The notes below the pieces were generated by a model that saw nothing but the letters and a program-made list of their open reading frames with translations, searched no databases and had not been told where the DNA came from. The position numbers and the translations under genes are program-made. Below, in pieces: positions 54,393 through 61,848 of a stretch of DNA of 64,000 nucleotides; the stretch's first letter is position 1; every line of letters begins with the position of its first letter. The stretch is taken from assembly GCA_963747515.1 (NCBI GenBank), contig CAVVFN010000007.1:198759-262758 (forward strand). The letters run 5' to 3'. The DNA comes from Mariniphaga sp963747515 (lineage in GTDB: Bacteria > Bacteroidota > Bacteroidia > Bacteroidales > Prolixibacteraceae).

Positions 54393-56666
54393 GTGCCACA
54401 CGATTGGGCCATTAAAGGTCCTTTTGATAAAGAAATCGATGCACAGAAAGTGAGAGTGCAGCAAGACAGGGAAGAGGAAGCCGGCCTTAGAACCGGGCGC
54501 ACAGGTGCATTGCCACACATTGGTGTGGGTTGGTACCGGAAAGCTTTTAAACTTCCTGAGTTCAAAGAAGGCAAAATGGTGTTGTTGACTTTTGACGGTG
54601 CCATGAGTGATGCACATGTCTGGATAAATGGCAAAAAGGTGGGGAATCACCCTTACGGTTATGCGTATTTCTATTTTGACATTACGGATTATTTAATCGA
54701 AGGCGAAGAAAATCTGCTGGCTGTTCGTTTAGAAAATCTGCCTTTCTCCTCACGCTGGTATCCTGGTGCCGGCATTTATCGCAAGGTTCAGTTAATTGTA
54801 AAAGACAACGTGAGTTTTAATCACTGGGGGACCTTTATCACCACGCCTTTTGTTTCCGGTGATAAAGCCCGGATAAACATTAAAACAGAGGTTAGTGGGA
54901 AAGATGTCAGACTGGTAACCGGGATTAAAAATGCTGATGGAGATTTGGTGGCTACAGACTCAACAACCCAAATGTTTGGTAACCGGATGGAACAAAACAT
55001 CGGTGTTCCTGAACCTGAAATCTGGAGCCTGAATCAACCAAATCTTTATTATGCAAACATGAAGTTGTATCAGGGGAATGAACTGAAAGACGAACAAACG
55101 ATTCGCTTTGGCATCCGGACCGTGGAATATGAAAGAGGGAAAGGACTGATACTGAATGGCTCATCCGTTAAATTTAAAGGGGTGTGCCTGCACCATGACC
55201 TGGGCCCGCTGGGGGCAGCCGTAAATAAGGCAGCACTTAAAAGGCAACTCACCATTTTAAAGGATATGGGCTGCAACGCCATTCGCACGGCTCACAACAT
55301 GCCTTCTGTTGAACAGGTGGAACTGTGTGATGAAATGGGAATTCTGGTGCTTGCCGAAAGTTTTGATGAATGGGCAAAATCTAAGGTGGAGAATGGCTAT
55401 AACCGCTGGTTTGAGGACTGGGCCGAAAAAGATGTAGTTAACCTTGTTCGTGCTACCCGAAATCATCCGTCCATAGTGATGTGGAGTGCCGGGAATGAAG
55501 TACCTGACCAGTGGGGAAATGAAGGCGTAAAACGCGCCAAATGGCTTCAGGATATTTTTCACCGCGAAGACCCAACGCGACCGGTAACCGTGGGAATGGA
55601 CCAGGTGGCCAATACCATGAAAAACGGGTTCGGCGCCATCTTTGATATTCCGGGATTAAATTACCGCCTGAATTTATATGACGAAGCATACCATGTATTC
55701 CCGCAGGGATTTATTCTTGGTTCAGAAACTGCTTCCACCGTGAGTTCACGTGGCATTTATAAATTTCCGGTTGAATTGGCGAAGATGAAACGATACGATG
55801 ATTTTCAAAGTTCGTCATACGATTTGGAAGCCTGTGACTGGTCGAATGTTCCGGATGAAGATTTTGTGTGGCAGGATGATTACGATTGGGTAATCGGCGA
55901 ATTTGTCTGGACTGGTTTTGATTACCTGGGCGAACCAACACCCTATAACGAGGCATGGCCTTCGCGCAGTTCCTATTTCGGAATTTGCGATCTGGCAGGT
56001 CTCCCCAAAGATCGGTTTTACCTTTACCGCAGTCGCTGGAATACAGAGGATGAAACACTGCACATTCTTCCTCACTGGAATTGGGAAGGTCGTGAAGGTG
56101 AGATTACCCCTGTTTTTGTTTACACCAGTTACAACAGCGCCGAACTTTTTGTGAATGGAAAAAGTCAGGGAATTCAAACTAAAACAAAAGACAAAACCAA
56201 ACAACATCGTTACCGGCTGATGTGGATGGATGTAAAATATGAACCCGGTACTGTAAAAGTTGTGGCATTTGATGATAATGGAAATCCGGTGGCTGAAAAA
56301 GAAATTTGCACTGCAGGGAAACCACATCACCTGAAACTTTCGGCCGACAGAGATGTCGTTACTGCTGACGGCAAAGATCTCAGTTATATAACGGTTTCAG
56401 TAGTTGATAAAGATGGAAATCTTTGTCCGGACGCAGATAACCAGCTCATTTTTGATGTTTCAGGTGCAGGAAAATTCAAGGTTGTGTGCAATGGCGATGC
56501 CACTTCACTTGAAATGTTTCATCTGCCCGCCATGAAAGCTTTCAGCGGGAAACTTGTTGTAACTGTCCGGTCGCTTGATAAAGCCGGTGAAATCAAACTC
56601 AAGGTAACCGGGAAAGGATTAAAACCGGAAACCATTTCGATTCAAAGTAAGGAACTCTGTTTTTAA
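54393..56666 (+). CDS. GH2 beta-galactosidase-like protein lacking its signal peptide
   Basis: The GTG at 54393 begins VPHDWAIKGPFD, but homologous sequence (RAVISLEENWQFINEDV) continues upstream in the same frame to about 54296 with no start codon. The catalytic pair is intact: acid/base Glu 369 in WSAGNEV and nucleophile Glu 503 in VIGEFVWTGFDYLG. A jelly roll, a barrel and Ig-like C-terminal domains follow (DRDVVTADGKDLSYITV). The family is normally exported; this one seems to have lost its signal by fusion with the PPOX fragment. Expression is doubtful, though the enzyme core is undamaged. Confidence 0.85.
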   Translation: MPHDWAIKGPFDKEIDAQKVRVQQDREEEAGLRTGRTGALPHIGVGWYRKAFKLPEFKEGKMVLLTFDGAMSDAHVWINGKKVGNHPYGYAYFYFDITDYLIEGEENLLAVRLENLPFSSRWYPGAGIYRKVQLIVKDNVSFNHWGTFITTPFVSGDKARINIKTEVSGKDVRLVTGIKNADGDLVATDSTTQMFGNRMEQNIGVPEPEIWSLNQPNLYYANMKLYQGNELKDEQTIRFGIRTVEYERGKGLILNGSSVKFKGVCLHHDLGPLGAAVNKAALKRQLTILKDMGCNAIRTAHNMPSVEQVELCDEMGILVLAESFDEWAKSKVENGYNRWFEDWAEKDVVNLVRATRNHPSIVMWSAGNEVPDQWGNEGVKRAKWLQDIFHREDPTRPVTVGMDQVANTMKNGFGAIFDIPGLNYRLNLYDEAYHVFPQGFILGSETASTVSSRGIYKFPVELAKMKRYDDFQSSSYDLEACDWSNVPDEDFVWQDDYDWVIGEFVWTGFDYLGEPTPYNEAWPSRSSYFGICDLAGLPKDRFYLYRSRWNTEDETLHILPHWNWEGREGEITPVFVYTSYNSAELFVNGKSQGIQTKTKDKTKQHRYRLMWMDVKYEPGTVKVVAFDDNGNPVAEKEICTAGKPHHLKLSADRDVVTADGKDLSYITVSVVDKDGNLCPDADNQLIFDVSGAGKFKVVCNGDATSLEMFHLPAMKAFSGKLVVTVRSLDKAGEIKLKVTGKGLKPETISIQSKELCF

Positions 56667-56688
56667 AAATTTACAACTTAAATCAGGC

Positions 56689-56976
56689 TTAAAAAGAGTT
56701 TGAAAGGGCTTCTTTTCCTTTGAGTTCATTAAATTTCTGTAAAAATCCAAACCCATCCAGTACTGGCATACTGATATCCAAAAGGATCAGTTCGGGAAGT
56801 TCATGACTGCCATTTTTATTTATATTCTTCAGCTTTTTCAGTCCTTCTTCTCCATCAAATGCAGTTTCAATTCTCTCTGCTATGCTTTCATTTTTTATTG
56901 TAATTTCTGTAAGGTAATTACTTACCTCGTCATCATCGATTAATAAAATGGATTTGTATTTATTTATTATGATTAT
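56689..56976 (-). pseudogene. Truncated receiver domain (standalone response regulator remnant)
   Basis: Minus-strand conceptual translation gives NKYKSILLIDDDEVSNYL, the receiver beta-1 with acidic residues, then ELILLDISMPVLDGFGFL with the phospho-Asp, and stops after ELKGKEALSNSF. There is no ATG, GTG or TTG in frame before the domain, and beta-4, beta-5 and the conserved Lys are missing. It resembles the short Bacteroidota receivers that act with hybrid kinases. Its stop lies 23 bp from the end of the GH2 gene. Confidence 0.65.
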
Positions 56977-57226
56977 TTCCTTTTTATAAACATGGAAAAT
57001 GCAGACTTACAACTTTTATGCCAGTCAAGGTAATAAGCATTTAACGTCCTGATTGGTTCCATGCAGCAAAAATCTTCTTTCAAATTCCTGGATGAACTTT
57101 CAACAAAATTACGCCTTTTCTAACTGCGATGTCTCATTTTTACAAGTTTTCAGGTATTTAATTCTTTTATTTTGACAATGTATTTAGAAATAGAAAATTT
57201 AAGAAAACATTTTAATAACCTGAAAC

Positions 57227-58591
57227 ATGTTAAGAAAACAAATTACAATTGGAATTCTCCTGGCAATAGTGGGTCTGCAGACTCTAACCGCACAGGATTC
57301 ATTGAACTACACGCTGATGTTGCATTTTCCGGTTTTTGATTATCCTGAAAATACGCAATCAAATTACAGGTTTCCGTCGATGCAACAGGCCTTGAACTGG
57401 TCTTCCTCGATGTATGATTTAAGCTACTGGGGAATTCATGAGGTTTCGTCAGTGCTTGTTAAGAACAGAAATAACACAACCGGAGGTAGTCTTTCCCAAA
57501 AAGGTGTTGAATATTTTTTGGGATTGGCATTTGCCAGATATGGCAGCGAATTGCCCATTCCTTTAGGTGTTTGGGCGCACGAAGCATTTCATGGTTCTGT
57601 TTTGGGTACTGAAGGTTTAACACCTATTAATGGAAACTCGCTTTTTCATCGGTGGGATGGAACGGTTTATGGAATAACCGATAATGAGTTATTTAAGCTG
57701 AAACAGGAAAATTTATCGCAACTGCTTTATTCATATGTTGCCGGAGTTCAGTATGAAATTATCTCCACAAAAACGAATGTAACACATGATTTTTTTAACC
57801 CAAGAGAGTTTCATAAAACACCGCTGTATTTATATAATGCCTGGTATGTTTTTAATTATTTCCGATTCTCAATCAGCCCTTCTTCCGATTCGGTAAAGAT
57901 ATTGGCGCCGCCACATGAAAATGCGGATCCCTATTACCGCGATTATGCCGGCGCTGATTTGACTTCGTGGATTTACGATATGTTTTCTCCTGAGGAACCG
58001 TATACCAGCCGTGATTTTTTTCCTGGTGGGCAGGGAGTAAACCGGCGCATTGGTTTTAGTGATTTAACTGCTGAAGGACAAAATTACCTTAAAAAACAGA
58101 AGAAGCTGGCTTTGATAAATTTTCTGAATCCGGCTATATTTTTCATAAACCATATAAATATTGGAAACCGTTTTAGCTTTCTGCCTTTTGCCCAATATAC
58201 GCCCACCCATTTCGGGAATAATATTTCTGTAAACATTCCATTTACAACAGATAACCTGGGACAAATGATTGCATTAAATAAATTCAGCAACAACTATAAG
58301 AACTTTTGGGGAATTGAATATGGGATTTATGGATTGGATTTTGGAAGCAGCCGACATTTGAAACTGGATGTTAATACCGAAATCTGGCAGCAACCCGTCA
58401 ATCAAGGTTTTTATGATAAAAAATCCAAAGCAGGTTTGTCATTTGCCGTTGAAGCAGAATATTCTATCACGAAAAACCTGGCTTTTTTTCTGAATACCAG
58501 CTACAAAACCGACGGATGGAAACCCGGCAACCCTTATCTTGAATCCACTTTCAATTTCTCAACCGGGATTTCCTTTTACACATTCAATTGA
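57227..58591 (+). CDS. Outer-membrane-like protein with HExxH motif, unknown family
   Basis: 454 residues: signal peptide (GILLAIVGLQTLTAQ). The central part has VWAHEAFHGSVLG with a HExxH zinc-peptidase-like site (118-122). The C-terminal third consists of amphipathic strands and ends in FSTGISFYTFN with a terminal aromatic, as in outer-membrane barrels. I do not recognise the family, and the third zinc ligand is uncertain. It lies just upstream of the hemerythrin-like gene, 39 bp apart. Confidence 0.6.
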   Translation: MLRKQITIGILLAIVGLQTLTAQDSLNYTLMLHFPVFDYPENTQSNYRFPSMQQALNWSSSMYDLSYWGIHEVSSVLVKNRNNTTGGSLSQKGVEYFLGLAFARYGSELPIPLGVWAHEAFHGSVLGTEGLTPINGNSLFHRWDGTVYGITDNELFKLKQENLSQLLYSYVAGVQYEIISTKTNVTHDFFNPREFHKTPLYLYNAWYVFNYFRFSISPSSDSVKILAPPHENADPYYRDYAGADLTSWIYDMFSPEEPYTSRDFFPGGQGVNRRIGFSDLTAEGQNYLKKQKKLALINFLNPAIFFINHINIGNRFSFLPFAQYTPTHFGNNISVNIPFTTDNLGQMIALNKFSNNYKNFWGIEYGIYGLDFGSSRHLKLDVNTEIWQQPVNQGFYDKKSKAGLSFAVEAEYSITKNLAFFLNTSYKTDGWKPGNPYLESTFNFSTGISFYTFN

Positions 58592-58630
58592 TAATTCATT
58601 TTTCAATTACACATTTAAAAATTTTTTGCT

Positions 58631-59263
58631 ATGAAACACAAATTATTCGATTTTCCGCACCGGGCAATCCGGAATATTATGTTCAAAATTTCTTCAGATT
58701 TAAGCATATGTGAAGGATTTGATGGGTACAAAAAAATTCTGAGTCAGCTTTACGATCTGCAGTTTTTGCTGGATAATCACCTTATTACAGAAGATGAAAT
58801 AATTGTTCCGAATTTATCTGAAAAATTATCTGCTGCATCGGACGATGAACATCATGAAATTGAGCATTTGCAGCATCAGCTTTTTAATTTTTTATACCAG
58901 TTAAATGAACACAATTTTGAATCAGATCTTTGCACAGCAGAATTAATGTTCAATCATTTCGTCGGGAAATACCTGTTACACATGCATCACGAGGAAACTG
59001 AATTTCAGAATTACATCTGGGAAAATTATTCAGAGAAAGAACAGGAAAAAATTGTATTCGCTATTGTTTCGAAATTTACTGTACAAGAAAATCTTATCTG
59101 GATGAAATATGGACTTCCTATGGTTCACCAAAATGTAAGAATCGAACGGCTTAAAAAATTAAAGCCAGTATTTTCTTCCTTGCAACTTCAACAATTGATG
59201 GAGGATTTAAAACAACAGATAAACGTAAATCAATATTTCGATCTTTCTGAAAAAATGGTTTAA
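58631..59263 (+). CDS. Hemerythrin-like (HHE) domain protein
   Basis: 210 residues, all helical. The di-iron ligands are spaced as in hemerythrins: FPHRAIR (His 10), LDNHLITEDE (His 50, Glu 54), DDEHHEIEHL (His 74 or 75), and YLLHMHHEETEF (His 117-120, Glu 121-124). Members sense or store O2 or NO, or repair FeS clusters. Given the nitrate-respiration operon in the window, NO-related stress is a reasonable guess. A strong shared terminator follows. Confidence 0.75.
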   Translation: MKHKLFDFPHRAIRNIMFKISSDLSICEGFDGYKKILSQLYDLQFLLDNHLITEDEIIVPNLSEKLSAASDDEHHEIEHLQHQLFNFLYQLNEHNFESDLCTAELMFNHFVGKYLLHMHHEETEFQNYIWENYSEKEQEKIVFAIVSKFTVQENLIWMKYGLPMVHQNVRIERLKKLKPVFSSLQLQQLMEDLKQQINVNQYFDLSEKMV

Positions 59264-59271
59264 TGAAGGAC

Positions 59272-59312
59272 AAAAGTCGCTTGAAAAGGTACTTATTTTC
59301 AGGCGACTTTTT
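59272..59312. terminator. Bidirectional rho-independent terminator
   Basis: AAAAGTCGC-TTGAAAA (59272-59287) pairs with TTTTCAG-GCGACTTTT (59296-59311), about 16 bp with one wobble and a 9-nt loop. Flanking A and T runs make it usable from both strands. It lies between the convergent hemerythrin and AraC genes. Confidence 0.85.
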
Positions 59313-59321
59313 AATAATTAC

Positions 59322-60125
59322 TTAATAAGTTATACTCAATATTGGTTTATAAACCTGAAAGTATTTGCGCGGCGCCAGTGATGTAAAATGTTTGAAATCT
59401 TTGATCAGGTGCGCCTGGTCAAAAAAATCGTAATCGTAGCTGATGCCTGTCCAGTATATCTTTTCCACATTCAGCGATTGATTCATAAGTCGGGTAAACC
59501 GTTCTTTTCGCTGATATGCTTTAGGCGTTGTACCTACTACTTCCAAAAACCTGCGGTTTAACTGCCGGGTACTCAGGTTCATGTTTTTTGCTAATTGTTC
59601 AACTGACATCGGTTCCTTACAAAACTTGTTTAAATAAACATTCAGCGAAGTTTGTTTAATACCTCTGCCAGCCAGAATTTTAATAAAAAAGTTATCGAGA
59701 ACAAACTTAAAATCAGCAGTATTTTGGCAATAACTAATTTTATAAGCTGCCTCCATTGCCAAATTCCCCAAAACATCGTTCAGTTCAATAATTCTGTTAT
59801 GTGTTTGCGCCATGTTCATTCCTAATAAGAAATGCATTCCGGTCGGTAAAAACTGCACCGATATCATTTCGCAATACGAATCAAATATTATATTCCAGTT
59901 ATGTCTGTTTTGATGCCCCACTAAAATTGGTCTGCTGTTGCAGTTCGAGATTAATCCCGATTTTATGTCCTGAAAACGCTGTTTCCCTGAAATATAAAAG
60001 TTAATAACAAACTGTTTAGTGGAAGGAAACATGGATTGCTGCGGAACAGAAATTCGCCTTAAATTATAGGATTGTATGTAGGGCGTTAATAATTCATGCG
60101 GGCCAATCGTGAAAACCTCTTTCAT
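59322..60125 (-). CDS. AraC-family transcriptional regulator
   Basis: 267 residues. The C-terminal ~100 residues form the two AraC helix-turn-helix motifs: SVEQLAKNMNLSTRQLNRRF and then a second motif ending in GISYDYDFFDQAHLIKDFKHF (split). The typical FxxxxGxxPxxY is seen as VVGTTPKAYQR and FTSLAPRKYF. The N-terminal half is the small ligand domain of the DUF6597 type common in Bacteroidota. It converges on the hemerythrin gene; its target is unknown. Confidence 0.88.
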   Translation of the reverse strand: MKEVFTIGPHELLTPYIQSYNLRRISVPQQSMFPSTKQFVINFYISGKQRFQDIKSGLISNCNSRPILVGHQNRHNWNIIFDSYCEMISVQFLPTGMHFLLGMNMAQTHNRIIELNDVLGNLAMEAAYKISYCQNTADFKFVLDNFFIKILAGRGIKQTSLNVYLNKFCKEPMSVEQLAKNMNLSTRQLNRRFLEVVGTTPKAYQRKERFTRLMNQSLNVEKIYWTGISYDYDFFDQAHLIKDFKHFTSLAPRKYFQVYKPILSITY

Positions 60126-60632
60126 TTTATGACATTTGTTTTCCCATGTTCATGAAACAGAAATTCAAAAAGTTATTCACCTGTCGATTTATTAAGCAAC
60201 AAAAAATGCTGGTTAAATCATCATAAACAGAGTTTTAAATTCCAAATAGGAACAATGTGGATTTTAATTGGTTCACTATGGACAAAAGTTCCCGGGTTTA
60301 TCCTAAATTTTATACGTATTTATGTGAAATAAATGAAGTAAAGTAAATCGAGAAAGATCTATGTTCTGGTAGTTGGATCCTGAAAATAAACGTATTATAT
60401 TGCTCCCCTTACAGGTGGAAATTGCAATCTGAGGTATGAATTGCCAATTATGGAAATCCATCATTTCATCCGTACAAAATTTATTTTCAATGGTCGGATG
60501 GAACTCACAATGAATTTTGTTCATGCGCTTTTGTGAATATCGCATTCCAAAATTTATGTTCTTTTCATCAAAATAAAATTAAAGATTTCCAAAAAACAGA
60601 AGTTAAGGTTATAGATTTGGTCAAAAACAAAT
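60126..60632. other. Intergenic region between AraC regulator and DUF493 gene
   Basis: About 500 bp, AT-rich, holding the AraC promoter. An 80-codon minus-strand frame (60303-60545) lacks protein-like composition and I do not call it. No hairpin of note. Confidence 0.3.
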
Positions 60633-60914
60633 TTACAACACAATTACCCCTTCAATCTTATCCACCTTTTCTGTTATCTCAATAATCTGATCAGCTGAGT
60701 CCATCAGTGCAACACATGTTATCGATACATGTTTTAAATTAGAGGTATGCTTAAATGTTATTGTCCCGGTTTCCGGAAGCAAGGCCTTTATTTTATCCAC
60801 CTTTCCATCCCGGTTTGGCGTAATGAATTTGAACATATATTTCATTGGCCAACTCCCGTTTTCCATTAACCGATAGCGTAAGTTTCTGAATTTATCTGTA
60901 TTCATAATGTTCAC
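60633..60914 (-). CDS. DUF493 (YbeD-like) family protein
   Basis: 93 residues (or 90 from Met 4). The beta-alpha-beta pattern with WPMKYMFKFITPN, KHVSITCVALMDSADQII and EGVIVL at the end matches the DUF493 ACT-like fold. YbeD is linked to lipoate biosynthesis regulation in E. coli, but in Bacteroidota the role is unknown. It is a single gene transcribed away from the TIR region. Confidence 0.7.
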   Translation of the reverse strand: MNIMNTDKFRNLRYRLMENGSWPMKYMFKFITPNRDGKVDKIKALLPETGTITFKHTSNLKHVSITCVALMDSADQIIEITEKVDKIEGVIVL

Positions 60915-60996
60915 AATTTCTTATTAATCATTACAAGCCACAGTATCAAATCGTTCATTTTATCATTATAAAAATTGACACCTAAGAATTTGGGCT

Positions 60997-61269
60997 ATGG
61001 ATAAAAAGGCTTTTAATCCGGAGGAATTTCCAAAAATCACTGTCTTGTTTATTCCATTGATAATGAAAAAATCACTTTTAAAGAGTTTTTTTGGGAAAGT
61101 ATGGATTGAGGCAACAAGAAGAAAGTTTATTTTGAAATATTATTTGGATATTCAGAATCAAGTGTTTAAATTAGTTAAAGCATTTTTTTTCGTTTGGGCA
61201 GAACTTTTAAAATTCAGGGCTTTAAACTTAAACAGATATAATGGGAATGAGTTTACATTGCCAACTTAA
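60997..61269 (+). CDS. Doubtful 90-codon frame in AT-rich DNA
   Basis: 90 codons. The start (MDKKAFNPEEFPKITVLF) looks like a real N-terminus, but the rest is biased to Lys, Phe and Leu as expected of AT-rich noncoding DNA. It may be the stub of a gene damaged by insertion of the module to its right. Confidence 0.2.
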   Translation: MDKKAFNPEEFPKITVLFIPLIMKKSLLKSFFGKVWIEATRRKFILKYYLDIQNQVFKLVKAFFFVWAELLKFRALNLNRYNGNEFTLPT

Positions 61270-61400
61270 AATAATGTTGAGACAACTATTGAATTTTTGT
61301 TTCATTTTACAAGAAATGGTCGTATCCGGTTATTAACTGAAAGAGCTTTTTTATTCTTGATTAATCGAGTGCTTTGACTTATTAATTATACAAAAACAAA

Positions 61401-61841
61401 ATGGAAATTATAGACTCATCACAGCAACTATTTGAACAATATAAATTCTACGTTGAATTAACTGACAGGATAAGTCAGCGAAGAGGACAAACTAATACTT
61501 TCTTTTTATCAATTATTTCATCATTCATTGCATTAATTGGGTTTGTTTCCCCATTTATTAACAAAATTTATTTGGAATCCTCAATCGGTTTGATAAGCAT
61601 TTTAGGTATAATACTTTGTTTTACCTGGTATATAAATATTAATTCCTATAAACAACTTACTAAACTTAAATTTACTGTAATTCAGGAAATTGAACAAGAA
61701 TTATATTTTCCATGCTATACCAGAGAATGGCAACTATTGAAAGAAAAGAAATTAAAATATTCTCGATTAACAAAAAGTGAGAAATTCATTCCGTTAATAT
61801 TTGTAATACCTTTTATTATTATAATATTCAGTATAATATAA
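61401..61841 (+). CDS. Small multi-helix membrane protein (RipA-like), partner of the TIR gene
   Basis: 146 residues. A cytoplasmic helix (FEQYKFYVELTDRISQRRG) precedes helices at ~33-52 and ~56-80. A charged, mostly helical stretch (KLKFTVIQEIEQELYFPCYTREWQLLKEKKL; split in mind) leads to a final hydrophobic segment ~129-146. The layout (EQYK...RxxxxxxFF, then two helices, then a W-containing helix) resembles proteins named RipA-family octameric membrane proteins, from memory. It is 7 bp upstream of the TIR-PFK gene, so the two are co-transcribed. In a TIR context it could act as a pore or sensor; that is inference. Confidence 0.65.
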   Translation: MEIIDSSQQLFEQYKFYVELTDRISQRRGQTNTFFLSIISSFIALIGFVSPFINKIYLESSIGLISILGIILCFTWYININSYKQLTKLKFTVIQEIEQELYFPCYTREWQLLKEKKLKYSRLTKSEKFIPLIFVIPFIIIIFSII

Positions 61842-61848
61842 AATCAGT

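Noticed and set aside
60303..60545. 80-codon minus-strand frame near the AraC gene
   Set aside because: No start context, no domain; composition does not look coding.
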